Under the pieces are notes generated by a model. That model was not told where the DNA came from and ran no database searches. It worked only from the letters and a program-made list of their open reading frames with translations. From positions 20,842,187-20,906,186 of the forward strand of contig NC_049987.1 of the NCBI RefSeq assembly GCF_000003815.2: a stretch of DNA of 64,000 nucleotides, in the 5' to 3' direction. The position numbers were made by a program, and so were the translations under genes. The DNA comes from Branchiostoma floridae. Its lineage: Eukaryota > Chordata > Leptocardii > Amphioxiformes > Branchiostomatidae. This document shows, piece by piece, positions 22,701-33,225 of the stretch (position 1 is its first letter; each line of letters starts with the position of its first letter).

Positions 22701-25700
22701 CTATGACCCGACCCTTGCCACATGACCTGACCTATGCCCTATGGCCTAGCCCTGCCCTATGACCTGGCCCTTGCCCTATGACCTGACCTTGCCTCCAGCA
22801 GAGGAGCCATGTTGAGACAGATGAACTGGGTACAGGCTGCCTTCAGCTGCTGGGAGTTGAACATGGAGGCAAACTCCAACAGCTCTGCAACGTTCCTCAG
22901 GGTGACTGGGGAGAGATGGGAATAGAGTTACTAGTAGTGCTTACCCTTAAACTGCCAAACCCAGATATATCCGGCACACATATACATGCCCTGTGTGCTG
23001 TGGGATATATCCGGGATAGCGTATTCCCCCGAAGTAGGAACTTTGTGTGCACATAGCGCACGAACCCCAGAAGTTAGGGACTTCGGCCTTGTTCAACTCT
23101 ACTAACTAACCAACAAACTGTGCTACCTTCTTTTTGGAGGTCAGCGGCCAACCCTGGCACTTACAGCATTTTATATGGCTGAAACTCTGGCAGTTTAAGG
23201 GTTAATCATTTATCACATCATTATGATGCCAGGGTGTCAGCACTCCTGAGGAGGAACCCTTCTTTTGATTGACCGACTTTTTCATTGTGCTTGTTCACAA
23301 AGAAGAAAATAAAGGGCAAACTCGTAAAATGTTAGAATGGACCCTTTTAGGGGGCTGAAAATTCCATTTTTTCTTTTGGCCCTTGCTTTGCGAAAGACAA
23401 CAGATGATGATGATTATGAATATGACCATTTTGAAAAATGACAATAATTGCATTGCTATGGTGTCCAAAGCTTGAAAGTAAAAAGTATCTTTCCGAAGCC
23501 CATCTACAAGTCATAAACATATCACTTTCAAGTTAGTTCAAGGTTAGGAGAAACTTGTGAACACATGCCTTCATACAAGTTCATAAGCATACATAAACAA
23601 AGAAACTTACTGAGGTTGACGAGTGAGACTTCGCACATCTCCTTCAGCCTGGTGATGAGCAGTCGGTCAGCTGTGGTCAGCACGTTACACAACAGCTCCA
23701 TGTTCTGGGACTCACGGACGGGCCGACAGTCGTCTGTGTACAGGAACTCTAACACATGGGACAGGACGTCTGAGGGGATGGGCAGTTCTAGTGGGGTGTC
23801 TGCAGACGTCTGGAATATGGCACAGTTTGTTGGTTAGTTAGTATGTTACACAGGATCCGACAGTCGTCTGTGTACAGGAACTCTAACACATGGGACAGGA
23901 CATCTGAGGGGATGGGCAGTTCCAGGGGGGTGTCTGCAGATGTCTGGAATATGGCACAGTTTGTTGGTTAGTTAGTAGAGTTTCATTCTCTGTGACTCCC
24001 GCACAGGACGACAGTCGTCCGTATACAGGAACTCTAACACATGGGACAGGACGTCTGAGGGGATGGGCAGTTCCAGGGGGGTGTCTGCAGAGGTCTGGAA
24101 TGTAGCACAGTTTGTTGGTAAGTTAGTACGCTACACAGGACTTTCATGTTCTGGGACTCGAGCACAGGCCGACAGTCGTTTGTATACAGGAAATCTAACA
24201 CAAGAGCTCCATGTTCTGGGCCCACTACAGACAGTCAAGTCCACTTACTCAGTGTTTTCCTTCCTTACTATTAGACTTGGTGATGGGAAGTCCCAAATTT
24301 GCTAAGAAAAATACATGTAGAAGTAAACTCAGTCCCATCAACCCCAGCTGCGACACCAACTAGATAGCTTTTGAAGTAGAGCCAGTCATTTCTGCACTGA
24401 TGAACTGAGGAAAGAGACAGAAGGTCACCGAAGTGTCAGCAATTGATCATGATTATAGACTGCTTAATTGTGTACAAAGAACTTTGCTATCCATGACAGA
24501 GAAGCATCAACCTGAATGAACTCTTAGGATCTGTTAGCATTTGTTTTACTAGTACTTGCCAAATGACCGTAACATATTGTATGTGATTAATCCTATAACA
24601 GACTTCACACAATCAGGGAGGCTTCAAGCTATTTCCTCTATACCTGGTATGTAAGTTTGACGTTGGTGAAATGAATAGATAAATAAGTTCTATTCCAGGT
24701 GAGAGAAGAAGAACACCCACCTCTAACCATCCTGACCCCAGCATACTGTGGAAGTACTCCAGCTGGGCCACCAGCACACACTTGTGACACGGCACCTCCT
24801 CCCCATCCACACACCTGATGGCCAGGTCGTACAGGTGGGAGCTTTTAGTCCGGGTGAATCTGAAGCGCTGGGTCTGTTTCTTCTCTGTGATCTCCACTTT
24901 GGAACCCACCAGCTTCACCCCTTCCAACCTGTTCAAAACAAAAGTGTCAACTTCCTGGCAATTCTTACATATAAAAGCTTTCAAATTTAAATTACCGGTA
25001 CTACAAGTTGTACAAATAATCATTTCATCGTAAGGACCACCCGGCCAATGCGACCACTTGTTGGTGGTTTGATAGGTAATTTTTCCTGTCAACAGTTGGC
25101 ACAAAAAAATAAAGAATACTGTCTATGATGACCATCTGTCCATATAGAACAAATTTCATTGTTCCCAAGTGGCTTGTTCAAGTTGTTGGGCAGTTTTGAC
25201 CATAAAATCATTAATGTAGCTCATACATCCCTGAATCCCGGACACTAAAAACTTACTTTTTTGCCAGATTTTGAACCCCAAACCTCTTGGCAGTGTTCTG
25301 CAGAACCTTGACAGGGTTTGACGAGTCGTCCTCAGCCTGCTGGTTGGACTTGGCCTCCTTAGACGGCTTGTTCTTCTGCTTCTGAGACTTCTTCCCTTGC
25401 GAGTACACACTGAAGGCTGACTGGTGAGCGATGTCGTCCAGAGAAAACTCCCCAAATTCTCCATTCTTCACGCCATTCAACATCCCTGTGTCTCCCCCAC
25501 CTTTGCCCTCTGACCCTTCAACTTTGATCTTGAACTTTGGCCTATAACCCTGGGTCAGCAGGTCACAGGTGTCAGAGTAGATGAACTGGAGCAGGTTCAG
25601 GAAGATGTGATGGTTGACTTTCTCAACCTTGACAACTTCTTTGTTGACCTTGAGGACTTCTGAGTTGTTGGAGTCGGAATTCTCAAGATTGTCGGAGTGG

Positions 25701-28700
25701 AAAAGTTTGCGGAAGTAGTCGCTACGGGAGGCGAGGATAAACTTGTGTGCTGGGATGGACTGGCCATGGAGCTAGGAAGGATAAAGATTACCTTTCTTGT
25801 TAATCCACACTATCTACTAGTATTTGAAAATCTGATACGTTTTAGATTCTTAGACAACATTCTGCAATTGATAGTACTTTCTGCTATGTACCCATACAAT
25901 GACATCATGGATGTTTTCACCTGTATGATAACATCATTAGTGGTGTAATGGCAACTGTAACCACCTGAATGAAGACATCATGGATTTTGTCTGGGCAACT
26001 GTACCCACCTGTATGATGACATCATGAATGTTGTTACGGCAAATATACCCACCTGTATGATGACATCATGGATGTTGTCATGGCAACTGGCCTCATCCAT
26101 GAGAGTCCTGAAGGTTTTCCCCATCTCCGATGGACTGATTGTCGGCACCTCAAGTAGGCTGCGGGGGAAATACAACACTCATGTATATCTAAAAGTTACC
26201 ATTTGTTGTATCAATGACTTCATTAAAGAAAAATCCTTTCTGAACAGTATACAGGGCATTTTGTAATTTCTCGTTTACAGGCATACAATCTGCGTTTAGC
26301 ATTGCAACTAAAATAGATTGATTGATTGAAAATCATTGGTAAGCTCAAACACAGCACCCCTGCATAATTACTGACTCCTCCCCTTACCTCGCCTTTGGGT
26401 CCACCTGCAGAGCAACAAAGTTCCTCCCCTTAGGGTCAGAGGTCACGCCCGTTGCACGGTGGATAAAGGGGATCCTCTCCAGCTGAACAGCGTCTTTTTC
26501 TTCCTTCTCGAACTTCTCAAGAACCGCCGCCAACGAGAAGGAGTCAAACGAGGACGAAGTCTTGTCTTTGGCTTCAGTGCCTGAAGAATGAAGTTGCAAG
26601 AAAGAAGACAGAAATTGTAACACAATGTTTGGTGATCTGAAAATGAAACTTCATCAAGACTTTGATGGAGCCCCTGGTTCTAGTTGAATACGAGGCATTG
26701 TCATTTTGGTTTGGCTAAAGTGCCACAGTGCCAAGGAAGTGGAACCTTTTTAGTGTCAAGCAAGATCAATTGTGTGTAAAATCTAAAGTAAAAAAAAATA
26801 AATTGTGTATCATGTCTTTCTTTCTGTCGTATAAAGGTTATACCGCTAGTGCTTAGTGACTAGCAACACAAAACAACTCTAACGTAGATGTTCCCCACAG
26901 CTCATTTGAAAAAGATGGTGAAGGAAACTTTCTTTCAGGTCATTTTAGCTGACTTATAATTTGATTACTTCTAAGTTTGCATACCAGCATGTCATTATCA
27001 TTATCTCTTGACTTTGTTATTTATTAGCGTTTTGTAGTCCTGTACGTGTGTCTTTATTTTGTTTATGAAGAAGACCGCAATAAGCAGTGCCTGCTTTCTG
27101 TCTAATCCTCTTTAAAAAAATGTGAATAAAAAAAAAAACTTTCTACATTTGCTACCTACATCATTACATGATGATTTTCAAACCCTCCATGCTATCCACC
27201 ATCCTCACCTTTTGCGGTTAAAGACTCCTGTTTTTTCTTGAGATTGACAAAGCTGCCCGTGAAGCCCTCCCCCTGCGGCGTGCACAGGACGATCCCGTTC
27301 TTGTGCACGCTCACATCCGTCACCAAGAGGTCTCGGTGGCGGAAGTTCCACGAACAGCGGTGGAAGGACGTGTAGGAAGGTCTCCAGACGTACACCTGGG
27401 TACAGGAGAACATCTTAGGCTAGACCAGGGCTCTTGCCAGCTCGAATTTTTTTCCGTCAGCCAATTCGCATTGTCGCAAAAACCGCGAAAATTAAGTTAG
27501 AAAGATGGAACTGAGACCTTGAAAATGGGCTTTTAATGAGATTATCGTATGCCAAAGGGCGCCGACACACATTGTCAACAATCATAACAATAGCAAGACA
27601 AACAGTGTGTGGCTTTTACGGCCGTGGACAGCGTCCCCAAGCTGCCTGTAGCTTCCACCAAGAATTTTTGTCCGTCAAGGTCGACGGATTGGTTAAAAAA
27701 AATTTGTCACATGCAGCAAATTTCCGTCAATTGACGGAAAAACGGACGCTGGCTAGAGCCCTGGGCTAGACCATCTGATAAATTACTTTTTAAACTGTGC
27801 CTGTTGATAACTTCAACTGACATCTCTAAGAGACTTCCTACCTGTAGACCCCTATTTTTTAAGGACTCTTTTTTCTTTCAAAGTTTTATTTTCCTGCAAG
27901 AGACATACATTAAGGTATGTCCAGCTAGCCAACTAGCCAAAGGCTATAAAAACGGGCTAGCTCTGGGGCCAGCTCAAGACTTAAAATCTTGGTAAAACAT
28001 AAGGTGAAATCAAGATGGAAATTAAGGGCTGGGAGTAAAACTTAAATCTGACTATATCAACAGAATCTGTCTTAAAAATGGCTGTTTACACCTGAAATAT
28101 GCCAATCTTATCACATAACAGATTACATTGGGAAACATTTCATTACACACACAAGGGAAAAGCTGGACAACTAGAAGACCAATGAAACAGCTCCTAGCGT
28201 GTTTAAACTATGCGATAAGTCATGTAAGGACTGACCTTATTGGCTGAGTTGAGCGCCAGCACAACTAGGTCATCGCCCCCCTGTTCCTGTAGAGTGTCTC
28301 TGTCCAGACTGGAGTCCAGGTGTCCACCAAACACTGCCAGCTGTGTCAGGTGTAACTGCCTGCAACAAACAATACCACTACATCAAGTACTGTACATGAT
28401 GTTTCAATGCATCTGCTGTGTATTTAGCACCAAGTGTATGATTAGAGGGAAAGACACCAGAAAAAGTAGAAATGTTGGTTTTCAAACAAGGTGCTCTCAG
28501 AACGTTGTTGTCCTCACATCACAAGACTGTTCAGCCAATGCTGTGTGGCTGGTATGAATTAGGATTTTACTATTATCAATATTGAACAACAGAAGCCAAC
28601 TCTATATCCTCCTAGAATTTAGGCCTTCCAAATGTACATATACTCCTAGAATATAGATAAGGGCTTTCCAAATTCAAAGTCACCACCAGTGAGTGATATT

Positions 28701-31700
28701 TGAAGGATTGACTGACTTTGAAGCGATCTTTCTGCACTGATAGTCTGTCAGCAGGAACACGTCATAGTTGTCTCCCTTCTGTGTCGCGATGACCGTCGCC
28801 CCGTCGCTCGCTGTTACCATGGCGATGTGAATGTCCTTCAGATTGAGGGCGGAGACCAGGTGAGGCTGCACCTGTGTCCTGTCACCTTTAGGCAGGCCTG
28901 GAGACATGGGCAGTATACTTGTTTTTATGAGCGTCATAAAATCACAATAATCTGTAAACTTTATATGACAACAAACCATCTGAGAGCTGCTATAGAGGTG
29001 GTGTTTTCATTGCGACCTATCACCTTTGGGCAGGCATGGAAACATGGGCAGTACAGTTAAGCTTGTTTATAAGAAGAACGTCATAAACTCACCACAATAG
29101 AGAGATTACAGGACAGAGTTCTGGGTTCTGTAAACTTTGGATAGACTCCTAAAAATAGGCCTCTAAGAAATGCTATAGAGTTGGTGTTTTCATTTGAATG
29201 ATCAACTGAAAAGATAACAAAAAGATTTTGGGGGAACCCAGAAATCTTGTCACATACAGTAAATTTTTATAAAGTTTGGGGAAAGATCTAGATTTTGTAG
29301 CAATCCAGTATTTGATTTTCATTACTAGTATATACTAGGTCTTGGCTTACCTTGTCTACAAAAAGTAAAAAAAAAATTTTCTGTTTTATCCTACCGAGAT
29401 GGCCAGCGTTAAGCCCGCAGGTGTAGACAGCATCATCTGTCCACAGTATTGTGTGGAACCGCCCTGCTGCCACACCCTTTATATGTTTGTTCCGCAGGTA
29501 CTTTGGGGCAACCTGCAGAGAAAACAGACATAGATTTTTACTCTATCAAGCATTATGACCTATATGGATATTCAAGAACTTGTCATTTTTGACACACTAT
29601 CCTGAGATGCTGATGCGCTACTGTCATTGACCAGTCAGGGTTACGTTAGTTTCAGTCCTTCCCACTCTAGATGGTGCATAGGGCAGCAACCATCTGTAGC
29701 CCTCGAGCCACACAGCTTTTGTGCAATTACTACCGAACGAGGGTAGTCCACTGTTGGTCTCGTTTTAATTACATGTAACATTCCCAGACTTTTACTTTGA
29801 CTTTCCCAGGTGCTGAACTGAGACAGCAGTATGTACCATGACTCAACTTACAACGTACTGAATGTGACACTGCGACACTCACCTGTCTGGGCGTGGTGGA
29901 GAATTTAGGTGCAGGCTGCACCCCCAGCTGGTGGCAGTAGTTCAGTCCAAAACTGAACACTGTGTTTCTGGGAACATAAAAAATATTATTACTGTGTTTG
30001 TTCATTTATTTGTACTACAAAAAATAGATGTGAATAGTTTAATCAGGTTGATACTTAATAATAATGAAACTCTTTTTACACAACCACAGCTTTATTTTCT
30101 TTATTTTGCGCCTGTAAGCAGTGACAGATATTGCTGCAGTACAATGTGAACGAGTCAGAATCGGTGAAAAATGCGGTGAAAATAAAGCTGTGGTTGTTGA
30201 AAGAGTCTCTTTATTCATGAAAATTGAAATGACATAGCTTAATGGACAGTATGAAAAAAACATGCTGTGTGGCTTATAGTAAGCCCTCCTTCTATTATTG
30301 ATTATGAAAATTGATTATATTCTAACTGACAAAATTGATGGACTAAAAAAATCCTCAAAACTTGACTAAAAGGACATCTATACATCAGTAATATACGACG
30401 AAGACTGCTACTGGTACTAAGGAACCAAGCATTTAGGTAGAAAATGATTTGTAACAGGGTTATAAGAAAGTTGTAAGAGTGAACATACTCATCCGTAAGC
30501 ACCACAGTATGATCCCTGGCTGCTGCTATCTGGATACACGTCTGAGAGGCAAGACCCTCTACTAAAGTGGGCACCTAGAGTACAAAATGTTGTGTTTAAT
30601 AAAGGTTTATGCACTACTGGATTTGATTTCAACACAAAAGATTCTATTGTCAAGTATTGATGCATGTATGACAAAATTTTAATTGCCTTTTATATCAAGT
30701 TATGTTCTATTTTTGTCATAACTTATTACATTGTAACTATATTTGAATTTAAAGAGATTACAAATTGTGAGTAACTGGTGTTGATTTCAGTTAGGAATCA
30801 AATGTTAGTATGGCCCACTTCGGTTAGTATTGACCATGGCTAAATCCTAATTGATATCAACCCTAAAGCTTTGACTATGACTAAACAGTCCTATATGAGA
30901 GTAACAATCTCTGCCACATAGGGCACATCTTAGTCAGTGTAACACAAACTCTGCTGTCCAGGGCTGTAACTGGCCCCTCCCCAGGGCCGGCAGATTGGGC
31001 GGGCTGCTATAAGCGAGATTTATTCAGGCTAGGCACATCTGTAAGCTGACTCAGGTCTGTTGCAGAGTTCAGGCCTGTTCAGAGAAATAAAATAAACAGC
31101 CTACATAACTTACCATGTAAGTCTGCTCACTGCCGTGGCCTAGCCTTCCACCCCGGCCATGCCCACAGGTGTACACCCTCCCACTGTGGGACAGGAACAC
31201 TGTGTGGAACTTGCACATGACAACCTGCAAAACACAGGGGGTGTCCATGATCATATCAACAACTATTTCCAAATGCCTTGCTGTTAAGGGGAGGTCAGGA
31301 AATGACATTTTTTTACCTATAAAGCTAAAATCCTACTTTTTAAAGGTAAACTGTCCCTTTCTGGTATATTTGGGGCAGACTGGGAAAACTTAGACTAAAA
31401 AAACAACTCAAACGTAAGGCCAGCTGTTTTGTTTTTCCAACTTGCAAGTGCTTGGGACTCTTTTAAGGATTTGTCTTCCACAAAATCAAATCTGTGCTTT
31501 TTATCTCTAGTTAGTCTCTAACAAGGAACTGAACTCACCTGAGCGACACTGACTCCCTCCTTAAACAGGTGTTCAACTCACCTGTGCAACACTAACACCC
31601 TCCTTAAACAGGTGTTCAACTCACCTGTGCGACACTGACTCCCTCCTTAAACAGGTGTTCAACTCACCTGTGCAACACTAACACCCTCCTTAAACAGGTG

Positions 31701-33225
31701 TTCAACTCACCTGTGCGACACTGACACCCTCCTTAAACAGGTGTTCAACTCACCTGTGCAACACTAACACCCTCCTTAAACAGGTGTTTAACTCACCTGA
31801 GCGACACTGACCCCCTCCTTAAACAGGTGCTCCACAGGTTCAGGATGTTGCCTGCTCTGCTGACTGCCGTGTCCCAGAGTGAAGTTAGTGTTGGTTCCCC
31901 AGCTGTAGGCATCTGCTGGGTCTGTCATGTACAAGTTTTAAAAATGAGATCAGACTTGGACAGGTTTCTTAGGGTTACATTTTCCCCAGTGCCCTGTGTG
32001 TAGCATCATCCTGCCAGACTGCCTGGTTAGGTGCTCAATTTTTTTTGTTAACTCAACTGATGCAAAACTTGTATCAGTCTAGAACTGGATGCCTCAAGTC
32101 CTTCACCTAAATTTTGCCTAAAATATGTAATTCATAATACATGTACTAAGCCTGAGTTGTTTCTGCCTGCAAACTTCTTTTCTTACTTTTTAAATCTAAC
32201 TTGGTTCAAATCTGTATGGTTTGTTGTTACTTTACTAACAGTGTTCTTTTAGTGTGCATGGTTTGTTAGTTAATTAGTTTGTAACATCACCTGTGGTTCT
32301 AAACTCCACATAGGCTGGCAGGTCTCTCCTGATGAGGTCAAGTGGGGTCATGTCTTCCTTGTCCTGGGCCTGCAGACTGGCAGAAGCCTGGACAACAAAC
32401 GAATATGTTATGTATCAATCAGTAGCACAAAAATATCTCTAGACAGATCTTTAGACAAACCACTCCCCTAAAATCGTAGAAATGAAAAATGCAATTTTTG
32501 CAAGAGGGCATCCTGAATTAAGTTTACAATTGCATGGCCTAAAATCATAGCTTTGTACCCATACCTAATACCATTGATACTAGTATATTCACTCCATCAG
32601 TCCATAGGTAGCCCTATCCAGTACTCCATCAAAGGAAATATGGATGGATACTTGGAGAGAAACGGGGAGAAAATAAGGCTGAAATCTGATGGTTACCAGG
32701 CCAATAAACACGCCACCTTACCCTGATGGTGGCAGGGCACATGCCACCTGCCCGTAGTACACAGCAGTTTACTTCATATCTAACTCATGTTAGCTTTAAG
32801 ATTTCTGAAAAGCTTGGCATTTTCAAAATTCAGCATGTTTGATCAAGGATCTGTAAGTTTGTGGTCATCTGAAATTACATAAAGTTGCAAATACAGCTTA
32901 CCCTGATAAGTGGCAGGGCACATGCCACCTGCCCGTAGAACACAGCCCTGTGCAGCGCCGTCCAGCCGGACTCCCAGTCCTTCCTCCCCACCTCCACACG
33001 GCGCAATCCCAGCAGCCACTCCACCACGCGCCACTTCCCGCAGGACGCCGCCACGTGCAGCGCCGTGCGACCGTGCTCGTCAAACACGGTCGCCGAGTTG
33101 TGGCAGTTTGCGAAGAACGACTTGACGTGAGCGAGGGTTCCCTGCGTGATCACGGAGAACAGGTCCCTCGCGTGCCGGAACGAGCGACATCTCGGCGTGC
33201 AGTCAGGCTCCAGGATCTTCTCCAT
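16791..33225 (-). CDS. IBTK: IBTK, inhibitor of Bruton tyrosine kinase (ankyrin-RCC1-BTB-BTB)
   Basis: IBTK is a cytoplasmic adaptor that binds BTK-type kinases and acts as substrate receptor for CUL3 ubiquitin ligases. 26 exons join in phase: 32902-33225, 32291-32387, 31797-31915, 31114-31224, 30489-30574, 29883-29967, 29395-29512, 28717-28897, 28236-28359, 27209-27395, 26388-26580, 26053-26158, 25257-25771, 24721-24928, 23611-23809, 22788-22905, 22189-22392, 21635-21737, 21002-21205, 20431-20570, 19529-19747, 19051-19197, 18502-18633, 18230-18337, 17414-17546, 16791-16910. Total 4,281 bp, 1,426 aa (human 1,353). The start at 33225 has a strong Kozak context (GGTCACCATGG). Order: ankyrin repeats (GRTALHVAASCGKWRVVEWL), RCC1 repeats (AYSWGTNTNFTLGHGS, VYTCGHG), BTB1 from ~578 (IPAHKFILASRSDYFRKLF), BTB2 ~775-890, and the conserved tail (NKPLALIQ, then IEERAMQELLEHY). 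Exon 21 carries a hexapeptide repeat. Splice-edge duplications flank several exons. Confidence 0.95.
18036..18184. mobile_element. hAT-like MITE with CAGGGCTGTCTCCAG ends
   Basis: Inverted ends CAGGGCTGTCTCCAGC and CCTGGAGACAGCCCTG enclose ~120 bp. The flanking octamers GTATAAGG and GTGTAGGG agree at 6 of 8 positions, consistent with a decayed 8-bp hAT target duplication. It lies in IBTK intron 24. A related, more diverged copy lies at about 48576-48810, sharing the internal strings AGCCCATGTTGTT and TGTCCAAACAAGCAAATTTC. Confidence 0.75.
18883..18970. mobile_element. TAGCCTGGTATYCAG MITE, copy 2
   Basis: AGCCTGGTATCCGGATGTAT at left and GAATACCAGGCTA at right, with an interior sharing CTGAGTCTCTTCTGTCCTCT with the copy at 1469-1576. 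It lies in IBTK intron 22. Confidence 0.7.
19978..20185 (-). mobile_element. tRNA-derived SINE-like element
   Basis: On the minus strand the sequence begins with TGGTCAAGTGGCTAGG (box-A-like), then GAGATTCAATTCC (box-B-like) about 25 bp later, followed by a unique body rich in GGGTGGGATGGGCTC and ending in an A/T-rich CAAAAATACCTTTACC tail. This is the arrangement of a tRNA-headed SINE. It lies in IBTK intron 20. Confidence 0.55.
22005..22160. mobile_element. Foldback repeat with GTTGCTTGAGTAACT ends (best of five copies)
   Basis: The left arm (TTACTCAAGCAACTTGATGT...GGAAATGGTCAGAC) is the inverse of the right arm (GTCTGACCCTTTCCAAAATC...CAGTTACTTGAGTAA). The arms are ~50-55 bp around a short loop. 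Partial copies lie at 19778-19850, 20744-20800, 42921-43000 and 49448-49482. It is non-coding and lies in IBTK intron 17, directly downstream of exon 17. Confidence 0.7.
22621..22790. repeat. CCTATGACCTGACC-type minisatellite starting at the IBTK exon 16 donor
   Basis: About ten degenerate copies of a ~17-bp unit (CCTATGACCTGACCTTG and variants). Read on the minus strand, it starts exactly at the donor of exon 16 (AAG|GTCAGGTCATAGGGC) and continues into the intron, so the donor hexamer GTCAGG recurs along the array. Confidence 0.8.
23851..24222 (-). pseudogene. Partial tandem copies of IBTK BTB2 exon 15
   Basis: Upstream (minus strand) of real exon 15 (23611-23809) lie two good copies (23851-23975, 24003-24128) and one degraded copy (~24134-24222). 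They reproduce the branch/acceptor side and first ~110 bp of the exon. The good copies still encode LPIPSDVLSHVLEFLYTDDC-like peptide. They stop where the exon would continue to its second half and lack its donor, so they look like exon-edge duplicates rather than functional alternative exons. Confidence 0.8.
25890..26090 (-). repeat. Tandem copies of the IBTK exon 12 3' edge and donor (~43-46 bp units)
   Basis: Four recognisable units with plus-strand start CCACCTGTATGATGACATCA (at ~26049, 26006, 25963 and a degraded one near 25918), plus a fifth fragment at 25890. Each repeats the last ~40 bp of exon 12 and its donor (ATACAG|GTGGGT on the minus strand). Only the first is used in the exon model (exon 26053-26158). 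Confidence 0.85.
27426..27763. mobile_element. Non-autonomous hAT element with perfect 8-bp target duplication
   Basis: 338 bp bounded by CAGGGCTCTTGCCAGC and GCTGGCTAGAGCCCTG inverted ends, flanked on both sides by GGCTAGAC (27418-27425 and 27764-27771). The 8-bp duplication and CAGGG ends are diagnostic of hAT. No transposase is present. It lies in IBTK intron 9, 23 bp upstream (minus-strand sense) of exon 10. The intact duplication suggests a younger insertion than the other elements here. Confidence 0.9.
28881..29200 (-). repeat. Two-copy ~135-bp tandem duplication covering the IBTK exon 8 acceptor edge
   Basis: The segment TGTCACCTTTAGGCAGGCCT...CATGGGCAGTATAC, which contains the start of exon 8 and its acceptor, recurs at ~29017 as TATCACCTTTGGGCAGGCAT...CATGGGCAGTACAG. 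Both are followed by GTCATAAAnTCAC and by a GCTATAGAGNTGGTGTTTTCATT motif. The upstream copy is diverged, and I see no evidence it is spliced. Confidence 0.75.
30066..30212. mobile_element. MITE with ~30-bp inverted ends in IBTK intron 5
   Basis: ACAACCACAGCTTTATTTTC at ~30079-30098 is matched in inverse by GAAAATAAAGCTGTGGTTGT at ~30178-30197. The matching extends outward to ACTCTTT/AAAGAGT. The ~80-bp loop is unique. No clear target duplication is visible. Confidence 0.7.
31531..31835 (-). repeat. Seven-copy 43-bp array of the IBTK exon 3 3' edge and donor
   Basis: Seven copies at exact 43-bp spacing. Plus-strand donor complements (ACTCACCTG) place the GT of each donor at 31537/38, 31580/81, 31623/24, 31666/67, 31709/10, 31752/53 and 31795/96. 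The last is the real exon 3 donor (exon 31797-31915). Each unit reads CTGTTTAAGGAGGGNGTYAG...CACAG|GTGAGT on the minus strand. Every copy is followed by an in-frame stop (GTGAGTTGA or GTGAGTTAA), so use of a downstream donor would truncate the protein. Confidence 0.95.
32716..32764 (-). repeat. Second copy of the IBTK exon 1 3' edge and donor
   Basis: CTTACCCTGATGGTGGCAGG...CCTGCCCGTAGTACACAGC matches the last ~45 bp of exon 1 plus donor at 32897-32945 with few changes. It sits ~180 bp into intron 1. The donor GGTAAG is intact, but the copy lacks an acceptor-side exon. Confidence 0.8.

Noticed and set aside
24034..24225. Alternative BTB exon of IBTK
   Set aside because: Encodes a recognisable BTB2 piece but lacks a donor and the second half of the exon, and the preceding edge is degraded; called a partial exon copy.
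31531..31835. CRISPR-like array
   Set aside because: Regular spacing superficially resembles repeats, but there are no unique spacers; each 43-bp unit is the same exon-donor segment in a eukaryotic gene.
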